64,000 nucleotides of DNA from Xylanimonas ulmi (GTDB lineage: Bacteria > Actinomycetota > Actinomycetes > Actinomycetales > Cellulomonadaceae), in the NCBI RefSeq assembly GCF_004216535.1, contig NZ_SGWX01000001.1, positions 3,348,001 through 3,412,000 of the forward strand. The letters run 5' to 3'. Position numbers and translations under genes: made by a program. Below the pieces are notes generated by a model. That model saw nothing but the letters and a program-made list of their open reading frames with translations. It was not told the origin of the DNA and ran no database searches. Shown here piece after piece: positions 1-7,531 of the stretch (positions are counted from its first letter, which is position 1; every line of letters begins with the position of its first letter).

Positions 1-755
1 CGATGGGCGCCGCGGGGTTCGCGACGCTCGTGAGCCACTTCCCCGACCGCACCGTGGTGGCCTACGACCCGCCCGGAGCGGACCGCAGCACGCTCACGGG
101 CGCGGGTCCCCACCCCGACCCCGCCACGCGCGGCGCGGCGCTGCATGCGATCGCCGAGGCCGTCGGGCTCGGGCCGTACGACCTGTTCGCCAGCAGCGGC
201 GGCGCCGTCGACGGCCTGGCGTGGATCCAGCAGTTCCCGCATGACCTGGTGCGCGCGGTGCTGCACGAGCCGCCGCTCGCGGCCGTGCTGCCCGACGGCG
301 ACGTGGTGGCCGCCGCGATGGACGACGTGCACCTGACCTACGAGTCGCACGGCTTCGGCGCGGGGATGGCCAAGTTCATCGTGCTCGTCTCCACCGAGGG
401 CGAGCTCGCGACACAGTTCCTCGACCAGCCCGCGCCCGACCCCGCGCAGTTCGGGCTGCCCACGGCCGACGACGGCGTGCGCGGCGACGCGCTGCTCGGC
501 GTCAACATGCGCACCATGCAGCACTGGACTCCTGCGATCGCCGCGGTGGCGGCGTCCACGACCCACGTCATCCCGGCCTTCGGCGCCGAGTCGGGCGAGA
601 CGATGGCGGCGCGCGCCGCCCGCGCGCTGGCGGGCGAGCTCGACATCGAGGCGGTCGCGCTTCCCGGGGACCACGCGGCGTTCCTGGGCGGCGAGTACGG
701 CCAGACGGGCAAGCCCGAGGAGTTCGCGGCGGCGCTGCGCGACATCCTGGTCTGA
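1..755 (+). CDS. alpha/beta hydrolase, 5' end outside window
   Basis: The reading frame is open from the window edge and the first ATG (base 3) falls inside the fold, so the true start lies upstream. What remains is the strand-turn with YDPPG, a nucleophile elbow YDLFASSGGA (Ser in an A-S-S-G-G context, where the family usually has G-x-S-x-G) and a C-terminal LPGDHAAF carrying the likely catalytic His. This pattern is that of small serine hydrolases of the alpha/beta fold. The substrate cannot be read from sequence. The gene is followed by about 195 bp of GC-rich non-coding DNA before the next start. Confidence 0.8.
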   Translation, partial: MGAAGFATLVSHFPDRTVVAYDPPGADRSTLTGAGPHPDPATRGAALHAIAEAVGLGPYDLFASSGGAVDGLAWIQQFPHDLVRAVLHEPPLAAVLPDGDVVAAAMDDVHLTYESHGFGAGMAKFIVLVSTEGELATQFLDQPAPDPAQFGLPTADDGVRGDALLGVNMRTMQHWTPAIAAVAASTTHVIPAFGAESGETMAARAARALAGELDIEAVALPGDHAAFLGGEYGQTGKPEEFAAALRDILV

Positions 756-950
756 GCCCGGGCCGCGAGCCCGCCCGCCGCGGTACCTCCCCGGGGTAGG
801 GGCAGTCGATCCTCGACCGGAGGCCGAGCGGGACGCGCCAGCAAGTCGCGCGCGACCCACCCCCGGCGCCTACCGTCGTGGCCACTCGAATGGCGTGCGC
901 CCGCGCGCCGCCCGCCGCCCCCTCCCCGACCTGCGGCCCTGAGGAACTTC

Positions 951-1826
951 GTGAACTCTCGCACCCACGCGCGACACCGCGCCGAGCGCGCGACGCTGTC
1001 GACCCTGACCGGCGCCATCAAGGCCGTGGCCGGCGACGCCAAGGGCGCTGGTCGCAGCGCCGTCGTCGTCGCCACCGCTGGCGGCATCGCGATGTCGGCG
1101 ATGGCCCCCGCGGTCGCCGAGCCGCTGCCCGCCTCGGCCGACGAGACGGGCGAGATGGTGTTCTTGGCGCCCGTGTCGTCGGCTGACGACTCCGCGGTGG
1201 TGCTCGCCGACGCCGTCGCCGACCGGGTGCCCGCCGCACGCCGGACGGTCGTCCAGGGCGGCGAGGGGGACGAGACTCGGGCGCGAGTCGAGAAGCTGAG
1301 CTACCAGGCGCGCCACGCCCTGGCCGTGACGCCCGCGGTCACGGTGGCGCAGGAGGCGCGCATCGACGTCGAGCGTGTGAGCGACGACGGCGTGGTCCAG
1401 ACCGTCGACGTGACGCCCGCCCCGCCGCCCCGGCCCGTCGCGCCGGTGTCGCGGACGCCGGCTGCCTCGCGCAGCGCGGACCGCGGCGGCTGGGGCGCGG
1501 CGGCGTCGATCGCCCAGCGGTACACCGGCATCCCCTACGTGTGGGGTGGGTCCACCCCGGCGGGGTTCGACTGCTCGGGTCTGGTCGCCTACGTCTTCGG
1601 CCAGCTCGGCGTGAGCCTGCCGCACCAGTCCTCGGCGATCCGCAACTCGGCGCGCACCCAGCATGTCGCGCGGGCGCAGGCGCTGCCGGGGGACATCATC
1701 TGGTCGCCCGGTCACGTGACGATCTACATCGGCGGGGGCCGGCAGGTCGAGGCGGTGCGGCCCGGAGTCGCCTCGCGCGTCTCCCAGATCTGGCAGTCGA
1801 ACCCGCACTTCCTGCGCGTCGTGTGA
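951..1826 (+). CDS. secreted NlpC/P60 family peptidoglycan endopeptidase
   Basis: The 291-residue protein has an N-terminal hydrophobic stretch (about residues 40-57, ending in an AVAEP-type cleavage region) that acts as a signal peptide or anchor, a variable middle with a Pro-rich linker, and a C-terminal NlpC/P60 domain from about residue 178. The catalytic Cys is in FDCSGLV and the His in PGHVTIYIG. NlpC/P60 enzymes cleave peptide stems of peptidoglycan (D-Glu-meso-DAP or related bonds), so the likely role is wall remodelling during growth or division. The start is GTG with a GAGGA ribosome site about 6 bases upstream. It appears monocistronic. Confidence 0.88.
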   Translation: MNSRTHARHRAERATLSTLTGAIKAVAGDAKGAGRSAVVVATAGGIAMSAMAPAVAEPLPASADETGEMVFLAPVSSADDSAVVLADAVADRVPAARRTVVQGGEGDETRARVEKLSYQARHALAVTPAVTVAQEARIDVERVSDDGVVQTVDVTPAPPPRPVAPVSRTPAASRSADRGGWGAAASIAQRYTGIPYVWGGSTPAGFDCSGLVAYVFGQLGVSLPHQSSAIRNSARTQHVARAQALPGDIIWSPGHVTIYIGGGRQVEAVRPGVASRVSQIWQSNPHFLRVV

Positions 1827-1867
1827 GGCGCGGCCGCGCCGACGTGGTGGTCGCGGCCGGAGCATAA

Positions 1868-1879
1868 ACCCCCGGGGGT
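1868..1879. promoter_or_regulatory. CsoR/CstR-type operator palindrome
   Basis: A perfect 12-bp palindrome ACCCCCGGGGGT lies 12 bases before the ATG of the reductase-rhodanese gene. C-run/G-run palindromes flanked by A/T are typical operators of the CsoR/RcnR/CstR repressor family, and a member of that family is encoded as the second gene of this operon. TATGCT overlapping its right edge could be the -10 hexamer, which would give a nearly leaderless mRNA. Autoregulation is inferred from the arrangement. Confidence 0.7.
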
Positions 1880-1891
1880 ATGCTCCGAGTC

Positions 1892-3586
1892 ATGAAGATC
1901 GTCATCGTGGGCGGGGTCGCCGCCGGAATGAGCGCCGCTGCGCGAGCCCGGCGCCTCGACGAGTCCGCCGAGATCGTCGTCCTCGAACGCGGTGAGCACG
2001 TGTCCTTCGCGGGCTGCGGTCTGCCCTACCACGTGGGCGGCGAGATCGGCTCGGCCGACGCCCTGCTCGTCCAGACCCCCGCCTCGCTCCAGGCCGCGCT
2101 GCGCCTGGACGTGCGCACGCGGCACAACGTCGTCGGCCTCGACGCCGACGCGCGCACCGTGCGGGTGCGCACCCCGGACGGGGAGCAGGCCATCGGCTAC
2201 GACGCGCTCGTGCTGGCGCCCGGCGCGCAGGCCGTGCTCGGCTTCGACTCGCCGCGCGTGCGCACGCTGCGCACCGTGCCCGACGCCGTCACGATCCGCG
2301 GCTGGGTCGACGCCGGGGCCCGCCGCGCCGTGGTGCTGGGCGCGGGCTTCATCGGGCTGGAGGCCGCCGAGCAGCTCGCCGCCGCGGGCGTCGCGGTCGA
2401 CCTGGTCGAGCGGGCGGACCACGTGCTGCCCCCGCTGGAGCCCGAGCTCGCGATCCTGGTGCGCGAGGAGCTGACCCGCCTGGGCGTCACGGTCCACGAG
2501 TCCACGTCCGCCACCGCCGTCACGCCCGCCGAGTCGGGCGCGGACCGCGACGTCGTCGTCCTGTCCGACGGCGCCCGCCTGGAGGCCGACCTCGTCGTCC
2601 TGTCGGTCGGGGTGCGCCCCGACACCGCCGTCTTCGCGGCGGCGGGGGTGGCGACCGAGCGCGGCGCGATCGTCGTCGACGAGCACGGCCACACCAACCT
2701 GCCGCACGTGTGGGCGGCGGGCGACGCCATCGTGTCGACCGACGCCGTCACCGGCGCGCGGCGCCCCGTGCCCTTGGCCGGGCCCGCCAACCGCGCCGGG
2801 CGCCTGGTGGCCGACGCGATCCTGCGCCCCGAGACCGCCAGGCCCATCCCCGCGGCGGTCGGCACCGCCGTCGTGCGCGTGGGCCGCCTGGCCGCGGGCC
2901 TGACGGGCGCGAACCGCGAGTCGCTCGTACGGGCCGGGATCAGCCACCACACGCTGCACCTGCACCCCACCCAGCACGCGGGCTGGTTCCCGGGCGCGAC
3001 CCAGGTCCACCTGGTCGTCCACGTCGGCCAGGACGGGCGGCTGCTCGGCGGGCAGGCCGTCGGCGCCGACGGCGTCGACAAGCGCCTCGACGTGCTCGCC
3101 ACCGCCATCCGCGCCGGGCTGGGCGCCGAGGACCTCATCGACCTCGACCTCGCCTACGCCCCGCCGTTCGGGGCCGCCAAGGACCCGATCAACCTCGCCG
3201 GCATGGTCGCGGGGAACGTGCTCGACGGCACGCTGCGCCTGTGGCACGCGGCCGACCTCGACGAGGTGATGGCGTCGGCGCTGGTCCTGGACGTGCGCTC
3301 GCGGCAGGAGTTCGCCACGGGGAGCATCCCCGGCTCGCTCAACATCCCGCACACCGAACTGCGCGAGCGGCTGGAGGAGGTGCGCGAGGCCGCCGCCGGG
3401 CGGCCGGTGCGCGTGACCTGCCAGTCGGGGGTGCGCGCGCACATCGCGCACCGTGTGCTCACCCACGCAGGGTTCGACTCCGCGTCGTTGTCCGGCGGGA
3501 TGCTCACGCTGCGCGCGGCGCTCGGCTCACCCGCGGCCGACCGGCTCACCCGTGCCGACGCGCCCGCGAAGGAGCCGGTCCGATGA
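1892..3586 (+). CDS. FAD-dependent CoA-disulfide reductase with C-terminal rhodanese domain
   Basis: The 564-residue protein opens with an FAD-binding GGVAAGMSAA motif. It has the single redox Cys of CoA-disulfide and NADH oxidase-type enzymes at residue 42 (FAGCGLPY), an NAD-binding GAGFIGLE motif near residue 152, a dimerisation domain, and a C-terminal rhodanese domain from about residue 450 whose active-site loop begins at Cys510 (CQSGVRAH). Such fusions reduce CoA persulfide or polysulfide and handle sulfane sulfur. The ATG at 1892 is preferred over the ATG at 1880 because the family starts at MKIVIVGG and the earlier ATG abuts the operator. It overlaps the repressor gene by ATGA, indicating translational coupling. 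Confidence 0.88.
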   Translation: MKIVIVGGVAAGMSAAARARRLDESAEIVVLERGEHVSFAGCGLPYHVGGEIGSADALLVQTPASLQAALRLDVRTRHNVVGLDADARTVRVRTPDGEQAIGYDALVLAPGAQAVLGFDSPRVRTLRTVPDAVTIRGWVDAGARRAVVLGAGFIGLEAAEQLAAAGVAVDLVERADHVLPPLEPELAILVREELTRLGVTVHESTSATAVTPAESGADRDVVVLSDGARLEADLVVLSVGVRPDTAVFAAAGVATERGAIVVDEHGHTNLPHVWAAGDAIVSTDAVTGARRPVPLAGPANRAGRLVADAILRPETARPIPAAVGTAVVRVGRLAAGLTGANRESLVRAGISHHTLHLHPTQHAGWFPGATQVHLVVHVGQDGRLLGGQAVGADGVDKRLDVLATAIRAGLGAEDLIDLDLAYAPPFGAAKDPINLAGMVAGNVLDGTLRLWHAADLDEVMASALVLDVRSRQEFATGSIPGSLNIPHTELRERLEEVREAAAGRPVRVTCQSGVRAHIAHRVLTHAGFDSASLSGGMLTLRAALGSPAADRLTRADAPAKEPVR

Positions 3587-3855
3587 CCCCCGACGCCCAG
3601 GCCCACAAGCGGATCGTCAACCGGCTGCGCCGCGCGCGCGGCCAGCTCGACGCCGTGATCGCGGCCGTCGAGGGCGGCGGCTCGTGCAAGGACGTCGTCA
3701 CGCAGCTCGCCGCGGTGTCCAGCGCGCTCGACCGCGCGGGCTTCACGATCGTCTCGACGGCGATGCGTGACTGCCTCGCCGACCCCGAGGGCGCCGCGCA
3801 GGCCGAGGGGCTGAGCCCCGAGGAGCTGGAGCGGCTCTTCCTCATGCTCGCCTGA
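3583..3855 (+). CDS. CsoR/CstR-family transcriptional repressor (DUF156)
   Basis: The 90-residue all-helical protein has the DUF156 core (KRIVNRLRRARGQLDAV). Cys35 and Cys64 are present, but the residue four before Cys64 is Ala, where copper-sensing CsoR has its ligand His. A pair of Cys without this His is the pattern of CstR, which senses persulfides through Cys-Cys chemistry, rather than of Cu(I) sensors. Together with the rhodanese fusion upstream, this suggests a sulfane-sulfur-responsive repressor of its own operon. The start ATG overlaps the preceding stop. A copper role cannot be excluded from sequence alone. Confidence 0.85.
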   Translation: MTPDAQAHKRIVNRLRRARGQLDAVIAAVEGGGSCKDVVTQLAAVSSALDRAGFTIVSTAMRDCLADPEGAAQAEGLSPEELERLFLMLA

Positions 3856-3915
3856 GCCCGCCCGCACCTCGCCCGCCCCCGACCCACACCCCCGGCCATC
3901 CCCAAGGAGACCTCG

Positions 3916-4083
3916 ATGTGTTACCCCGTCACCTGCTCGACCTGCGGCAAGACGACCTGGGCGGGCTGCGGCCAGCACGTGGACAGCGTCAAGGACCAGG
4001 TGCCGCCCGCCCAGTGGTGCGGTGGGCACGACGACGCCCCGCAGGGCAAGGGCGGACTGCTGGGGCGGCTATGGGGGCGCTGA
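3916..4083 (+). CDS. small Cys-rich (zinc-ribbon-like) protein, 55 aa
   Basis: A short ORF starts at ATG 3916 after an AAGGAGA ribosome site with 6-base spacing. The protein begins MCYPVTCSTCGKTTW, then GCGQH and WCGGH, giving six Cys and two His in the first 38 residues, followed by a Gly/Lys-rich tail. The CxxC and C-G-x-H arrangement suggests a zinc-ribbon or thiol-reactive protein. It lies 60 bp after the CsoR-family gene on the same strand and probably belongs to the same transcript. No function is assigned. Given the operon, it could be a sulfur carrier or a redox-sensitive zinc protein. Confidence 0.7.
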   Translation: MCYPVTCSTCGKTTWAGCGQHVDSVKDQVPPAQWCGGHDDAPQGKGGLLGRLWGR

Positions 4084-4090
4084 GCGTCGG

Positions 4091-4615
4091 TCAGCCGGGG
4101 GTGCGGGCCTCGGCCAGCGCGACCAGCCGTGCGACCGTGTTGACGTTGCGGGCCGTGCCCTGCGCGGCGGCCGGAACCCGCAGGCGCGAGCGCCCCATCC
4201 CGTTCGGATAGTGCACGTACAAGACCCGCTCGCCGAGATGGACAACCTCGCCGTCGTCGGCGCGCGAGACGGTGTCGAGGGCGTCTGACGGTGCCGCTCC
4301 CGGCAGGAAGACGACGGCCACCCGGTTGCCGGGCGCCTCGTCGAAGGGGTTCGCGTCGAGCACGCGGCGCAACTCGCCCGGGCTGCGCACCAGGACGCCC
4401 ACCGGCCTGCCCGCGTACGCCCCGAGCGCACGCTCGAGCCTCCGGCCGACCGTGGCCTCCTCGTCGTCGGACTCCAGGAGCAGGTTGCCGCTCGCGATGT
4501 ACGTCTCGACGCCGGTGAAGCCGACGTCCTGCGCGAGCCGCCGCAGGTCGGCCATGGGCAGCTTGCCCGTGCCGCCGACGTTGACCGCGCGCAGCAGCGC
4601 GATGTGGGTGCTCAC
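4091..4615 (-). CDS. DUF1697 domain-containing protein
   Basis: The 174-residue protein has the DUF1697 hallmarks MSTHIALLRAVNVGGTGKLPM at the N-terminus, ETYIASGNLLLES in the middle and a conserved C-terminal VNTVARL helix. The family is widespread in actinobacteria and has no established biochemical role. The length equals the usual family length, so the copy looks intact. It runs convergently to the Cys-rich protein gene, with only 7 bp between stops. Confidence 0.88.
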   Translation of the reverse strand: MSTHIALLRAVNVGGTGKLPMADLRRLAQDVGFTGVETYIASGNLLLESDDEEATVGRRLERALGAYAGRPVGVLVRSPGELRRVLDANPFDEAPGNRVAVVFLPGAAPSDALDTVSRADDGEVVHLGERVLYVHYPNGMGRSRLRVPAAAQGTARNVNTVARLVALAEARTPG

Positions 4616-4661
4616 GGGGTGACGGTAGGCGCCGTCGGCGGCCCGCGCACGGGCAGGTGAG

Positions 4662-4814
4662 TCAGGCGAGAATCCGGGCGAGCCCCGCCGCGACGACGGC
4701 GAGCGCCGACGCCGCAGACAGGACGCCGAGGGCGACCGACTCGGCGCGCGGGCGGGCGGTCGAGGTCAGGCTCGCGACCTCGCGGGGGCTGAGGGGGTGC
4801 AGGTGCGTGGTCAT
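4662..4814 (-). CDS. small putative single-pass membrane protein, 50 aa
   Basis: On the minus strand an ATG at 4814 opens a 50-residue frame. The N-terminal half is polar (MTTHLHPLSPREVASL) and the C-terminal half is a hydrophobic Ala/Val/Leu segment of about 20 residues ending in a short tail, consistent with one membrane helix. It fits the gap between the two neighbouring minus-strand genes and could be cotranscribed with them. Homology was not recognised, so this is a low-certainty gene. Confidence 0.35.
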   Translation of the reverse strand: MTTHLHPLSPREVASLTSTARPRAESVALGVLSAASALAVVAAGLARILA

Positions 4815-4929
4815 GCCATCGACGCTACGGACGGCGCGCGGCGACGTCGTCGGACCTGCGGTGGAACCTGTGGACGACGGCGTCCGACCGCGGGATGAGG
4901 GTCGTGTGCGGCCCTACGCCGCAGGTGGG

Positions 4930-5547
4930 TCAGGCGGCGCGGCCGCCCATGTCGACGGCGACCCGCCCGGCGACGTACGCGGCGTTGGCTCGCAGCACCT
5001 CGCCCGGCGTCAGGGGCAGGCACGCCTCCCAGTCCTGAAGTGGCGAGCCGCGCAACTGAGGCAGCCGGGCGGGGCGCCCGAACAGGAACACGTGCAGGTG
5101 CGCCGAGCCGTCACCGTACTTGCCGACGTGCGCGCGCCCGACGCTCGGCAGCGCCTCCATGGCCGCCGCGACCGACACCAGAAGCTGGCCCAGCTCCGCC
5201 GCGAGCTCGGTCGTCAGCCCCGGCAGGTCGTGGTGGGCGCGCGGCCCCAGGCTGAGCGTCAGGGGCAGGCTCGACGGCTCGACCAGCCGCAGCACCCACC
5301 GCTCGTTGCCCCACACCTCGCCGTGGGCGCCGTCGGGCGAGGCGCACCAGCACTCGGCGGGGTCCTCGCCGCGGCGGGGCGGCTCGACGTCGGCCAGCGG
5401 CTCCAGCGGCTTGAGGCGCAGCGAGGCGGCCTCGAACGGGAAGACGTCCCAACTGAGCGGCCCGTCGGTGACCAGCGGCAGGCGGCCGCCCGCGTCCGTC
5501 GCGGCGGCGAGGCGGGCGTAATACGACTCGGCGGACTCCGGCTCCAT
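4930..5547 (-). CDS. HIT-like (histidine triad fold) protein of unknown substrate
   Basis: The 205-residue protein starts at ATG 5547. The frame extends upstream to 5628, but the extra 27 residues are Arg-rich and look non-coding. Near residue 145 it has GKYGDGSAHLHVFLFGRP, with a His-x-His-x-Phe pattern as in the active site of HIT/GalT-fold nucleotide hydrolases or transferases, but without a full HxHxHxx triad. Several Trp and Pro residues in the first half are typical of this actinobacterial hypothetical family. The function is unknown. A nucleotide-binding role is an inference from the fold motif only. Confidence 0.6.
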   Translation of the reverse strand: MEPESAESYYARLAAATDAGGRLPLVTDGPLSWDVFPFEAASLRLKPLEPLADVEPPRRGEDPAECWCASPDGAHGEVWGNERWVLRLVEPSSLPLTLSLGPRAHHDLPGLTTELAAELGQLLVSVAAAMEALPSVGRAHVGKYGDGSAHLHVFLFGRPARLPQLRGSPLQDWEACLPLTPGEVLRANAAYVAGRVAVDMGGRAA

Positions 5548-5684
5548 CACACCATCCAACCAGGCGCGCGTGATCCCCGACAGGTCGCGGCGCCGGCGAC
5601 AGTCGGGGTGGACGCGCGTCAACCGCACACGGGGCGCTGCGCCGCACGCCGTCGCCCGCGCGCACCAGATGTCAGACTTCGGGG

Positions 5685-6107
5685 GTGAGTGAGGAGTGGA
5701 TGGCGCAGCGCACCGAGGCCGCGCGGGTGCAGGCCGACCGGTTGCGCGCGCGGCAGGACGCCGTGCACGAGCAGGCCGAGGGGCTGCTGCGCGAGTTCCT
5801 GCCCGTCGTGCTCGCCCACGGCCCCGCGCCCACGCCCCTGCGCGTGCGCGGCTACGGCGGCCGCGGCGAGGCCCGCACCCCGCTGCGCGGTTGGCACCTG
5901 CGCCTGGACCGCACGGCCGCGCTGGGGGCCGACGGCCACTTCTACGTGCTCATCGCCCCGCTCTCGGCGCTCGACCGCGTGCGCGGCGTGCGCCCGGCGC
6001 CGGCTCGCCCGCCCATGGTGCTGGGGGAGGGCGGCAAGGACGGCGAGTCGGTCGAGTTGCCCGTCGCGCTCGAACGCGTGCTGCCGGGGTGGCGCGAGCT
6101 CGCCTGA
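5685..6107 (+). CDS. hypothetical protein, 140 aa
   Basis: The GTG start at 5685 gives 140 residues, with an in-frame ATG at 5700 as an alternative start. The first 40 residues are a charged helix rich in Arg, Glu and Gln. The rest is a mixed region with the segment GWHLRLDRTAALGADGHFYVL that reads like a beta-sheet core. No known domain was recognised. Codon use (strong G/C at third positions) matches its neighbours, which supports it as a real gene. It is divergent from the HIT-like gene and followed by a hairpin. Confidence 0.6.
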   Translation: MSEEWMAQRTEAARVQADRLRARQDAVHEQAEGLLREFLPVVLAHGPAPTPLRVRGYGGRGEARTPLRGWHLRLDRTAALGADGHFYVLIAPLSALDRVRGVRPAPARPPMVLGEGGKDGESVELPVALERVLPGWRELA

Positions 6108-6143
6108 CGGGTGATGGCGCGCATCGAAAGCCATTTTCACCCG
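6108..6143 (+). terminator. hairpin after the 140-aa gene
   Basis: Directly after the stop, CGGGTGA (6108-6114) pairs with TCACCCG (6137-6143), and TGGC (6115-6118) pairs with GCCA (6130-6133) across a small TTT bulge. It lacks a long T-run, as many high-GC terminators do. Confidence 0.4.
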
Positions 6144-6186
6144 CGAAACGCCCAGATCGGGCGCGCGAGACGGCACAGTTGTCCGC

Positions 6187-7527
6187 GTGAGCCTCGTTGA
6201 CACCCATCGCCCCTCGTTCTGGATCGGGATCTGCGGCCTGCTGCTCGCCGGGCTGATCGGCCTCGTCGGGGGACTGAGCGGCATGCTGGCGTTCGCGCTG
6301 CTCTACCTGGCCGCCAGCGCAGCCTGGGGTGTGCTCACCACGCGCACCTGGTGGGGGCGCATGCGCCGGCGCACCGCGTCCGCGGTGGGCGCCGGATCGC
6401 TGGTCGCCGTGCTGGTCGTCGCCGGGGCCGCCGGGGCGTCCGACGACGTCGGCGCGCGGGGGGCGCTCGCCGCGTCGTCGGTGAGCGCGCCGTCGCCCGA
6501 CGCGGAGTCGGCCGTGGCGGGCGAGACGCCCAGCGACATGGCGAGCGACATGGCGAACGAGGTGGCGAGTGAGGAGCCGAGCGCCACGCCGAGCGAGCCG
6601 GTGGCCGAGCCGCCCGCGGCAGCGGCGGACACGGGCGCGACGGAGACGGGCGCGACGGAGACGGGCGCAGAGGGGCCCAGCGCGGCGCTCGCGGCCGTCG
6701 CGACGCTCACCGTCAAGGGCCGCGCCCCGATGACCGGGTACGACCGCGACCTGTTCGGCCCGGCGTGGGCCGACGTCGACCGCAACGGCTGCGACACGCG
6801 CAACGACATCCTCGCGCGCGACCTGACCGACATCGCCACCAAGGCCGGCACGCACGGCTGCGTGGTGCTGACCGGCACGTTCGCCGACCCGTATTCGGGC
6901 GAGACGATCGCCTTCCAACGCGGGCAGGACACCAGCGCGCAGGTGCAGATCGATCATGTGGTGGCGCTCGCGGACGCGTGGCAGAAGGGTGCGCAGCAGT
7001 GGGCGCCCGAGACCCGCAAGGCGTTCGCGAACGACCCGCTCAACCTGCTCGCCTCCAAGGGCTCGGTCAACCAGGCGAAGGGCGCCGGCGACACCGCCAC
7101 ATGGCTGCCGCCGAACAAGGCGTTCCGGTGCGCGTACGTCGCACGGCAGGTGGCGGTCAAGGCCTCCTACGGTCTGTGGGTCACGGCGCCCGAGCGCGAC
7201 GCCATGGCGCGCGTGCTGGGCGCCTGCCCCGACGAGCCGCTGCCGTCGGGTGGGTCGGCCGGGCTGGTTGTCGCCCCGCCTGCGGCGCCCGCGCCCGCCC
7301 CGGCTCCTGCTCCGGCGCCCGACCCGGCGCCTGCGCCTGCCCCTGCCCCCGCGCCTGCCCCGGCGCCCGCTCCGGAGCCCGCGCCCGCTCCGGCTCCGGT
7401 CGACGCGAGCGTCTACTTCAAGAACTGCACGGCGGCCCGGGACGCGGGCGCGGCCCCGCTCTTCGCGGGGCAGCCGGGCTACCGCTCGGCCCTCGACCGT
7501 GACGGCGACGGCGTGGCCTGCGAGTAG
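6187..7527 (+). CDS. membrane-anchored/secreted HNH (DUF1524-type) nuclease with Excalibur domain
   Basis: The 446-residue protein has hydrophobic segments near residues 12-30, 35-50 and 70-85, then a low-complexity Ala/Glu/Thr region. An HNH-family nuclease domain of the DUF1524 type follows, with QIDHVVALADAW near residue 255 and the NDPLNL motif near 283. After it comes an almost pure Pro-Ala linker (about residues 362-404). The C-terminus is an Excalibur calcium-binding domain, with Cys in KNCTAARDAG and DRDGDGVACE. This layout is common in actinobacterial extracytoplasmic nucleases. The likely role is degrading DNA outside the membrane. GTG start. Confidence 0.85.
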   Translation: MSLVDTHRPSFWIGICGLLLAGLIGLVGGLSGMLAFALLYLAASAAWGVLTTRTWWGRMRRRTASAVGAGSLVAVLVVAGAAGASDDVGARGALAASSVSAPSPDAESAVAGETPSDMASDMANEVASEEPSATPSEPVAEPPAAAADTGATETGATETGAEGPSAALAAVATLTVKGRAPMTGYDRDLFGPAWADVDRNGCDTRNDILARDLTDIATKAGTHGCVVLTGTFADPYSGETIAFQRGQDTSAQVQIDHVVALADAWQKGAQQWAPETRKAFANDPLNLLASKGSVNQAKGAGDTATWLPPNKAFRCAYVARQVAVKASYGLWVTAPERDAMARVLGACPDEPLPSGGSAGLVVAPPAAPAPAPAPAPAPDPAPAPAPAPAPAPAPAPEPAPAPAPVDASVYFKNCTAARDAGAAPLFAGQPGYRSALDRDGDGVACE

Positions 7528-7531
7528 CGGC

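Noticed and set aside
756-950. Possible c-di-AMP riboswitch before the NlpC/P60 gene
   Set aside because: These elements often precede such genes, but none of the conserved segments were found.
1724-3466. Long minus-strand reading frame of about 580 codons opposite the reductase-rhodanese gene
   Set aside because: It is low-complexity Arg/Gly/Ala/His protein with no domain, while the plus strand encodes a complete conserved enzyme; a high-GC shadow.
6187-7527. Type IV restriction (GmrSD-like) reading of the HNH protein
   Set aside because: The DUF1524-type HNH motif is shared, but the membrane segments, Pro-Ala spacer and Excalibur domain indicate an extracytoplasmic nuclease and no partner gene is present.
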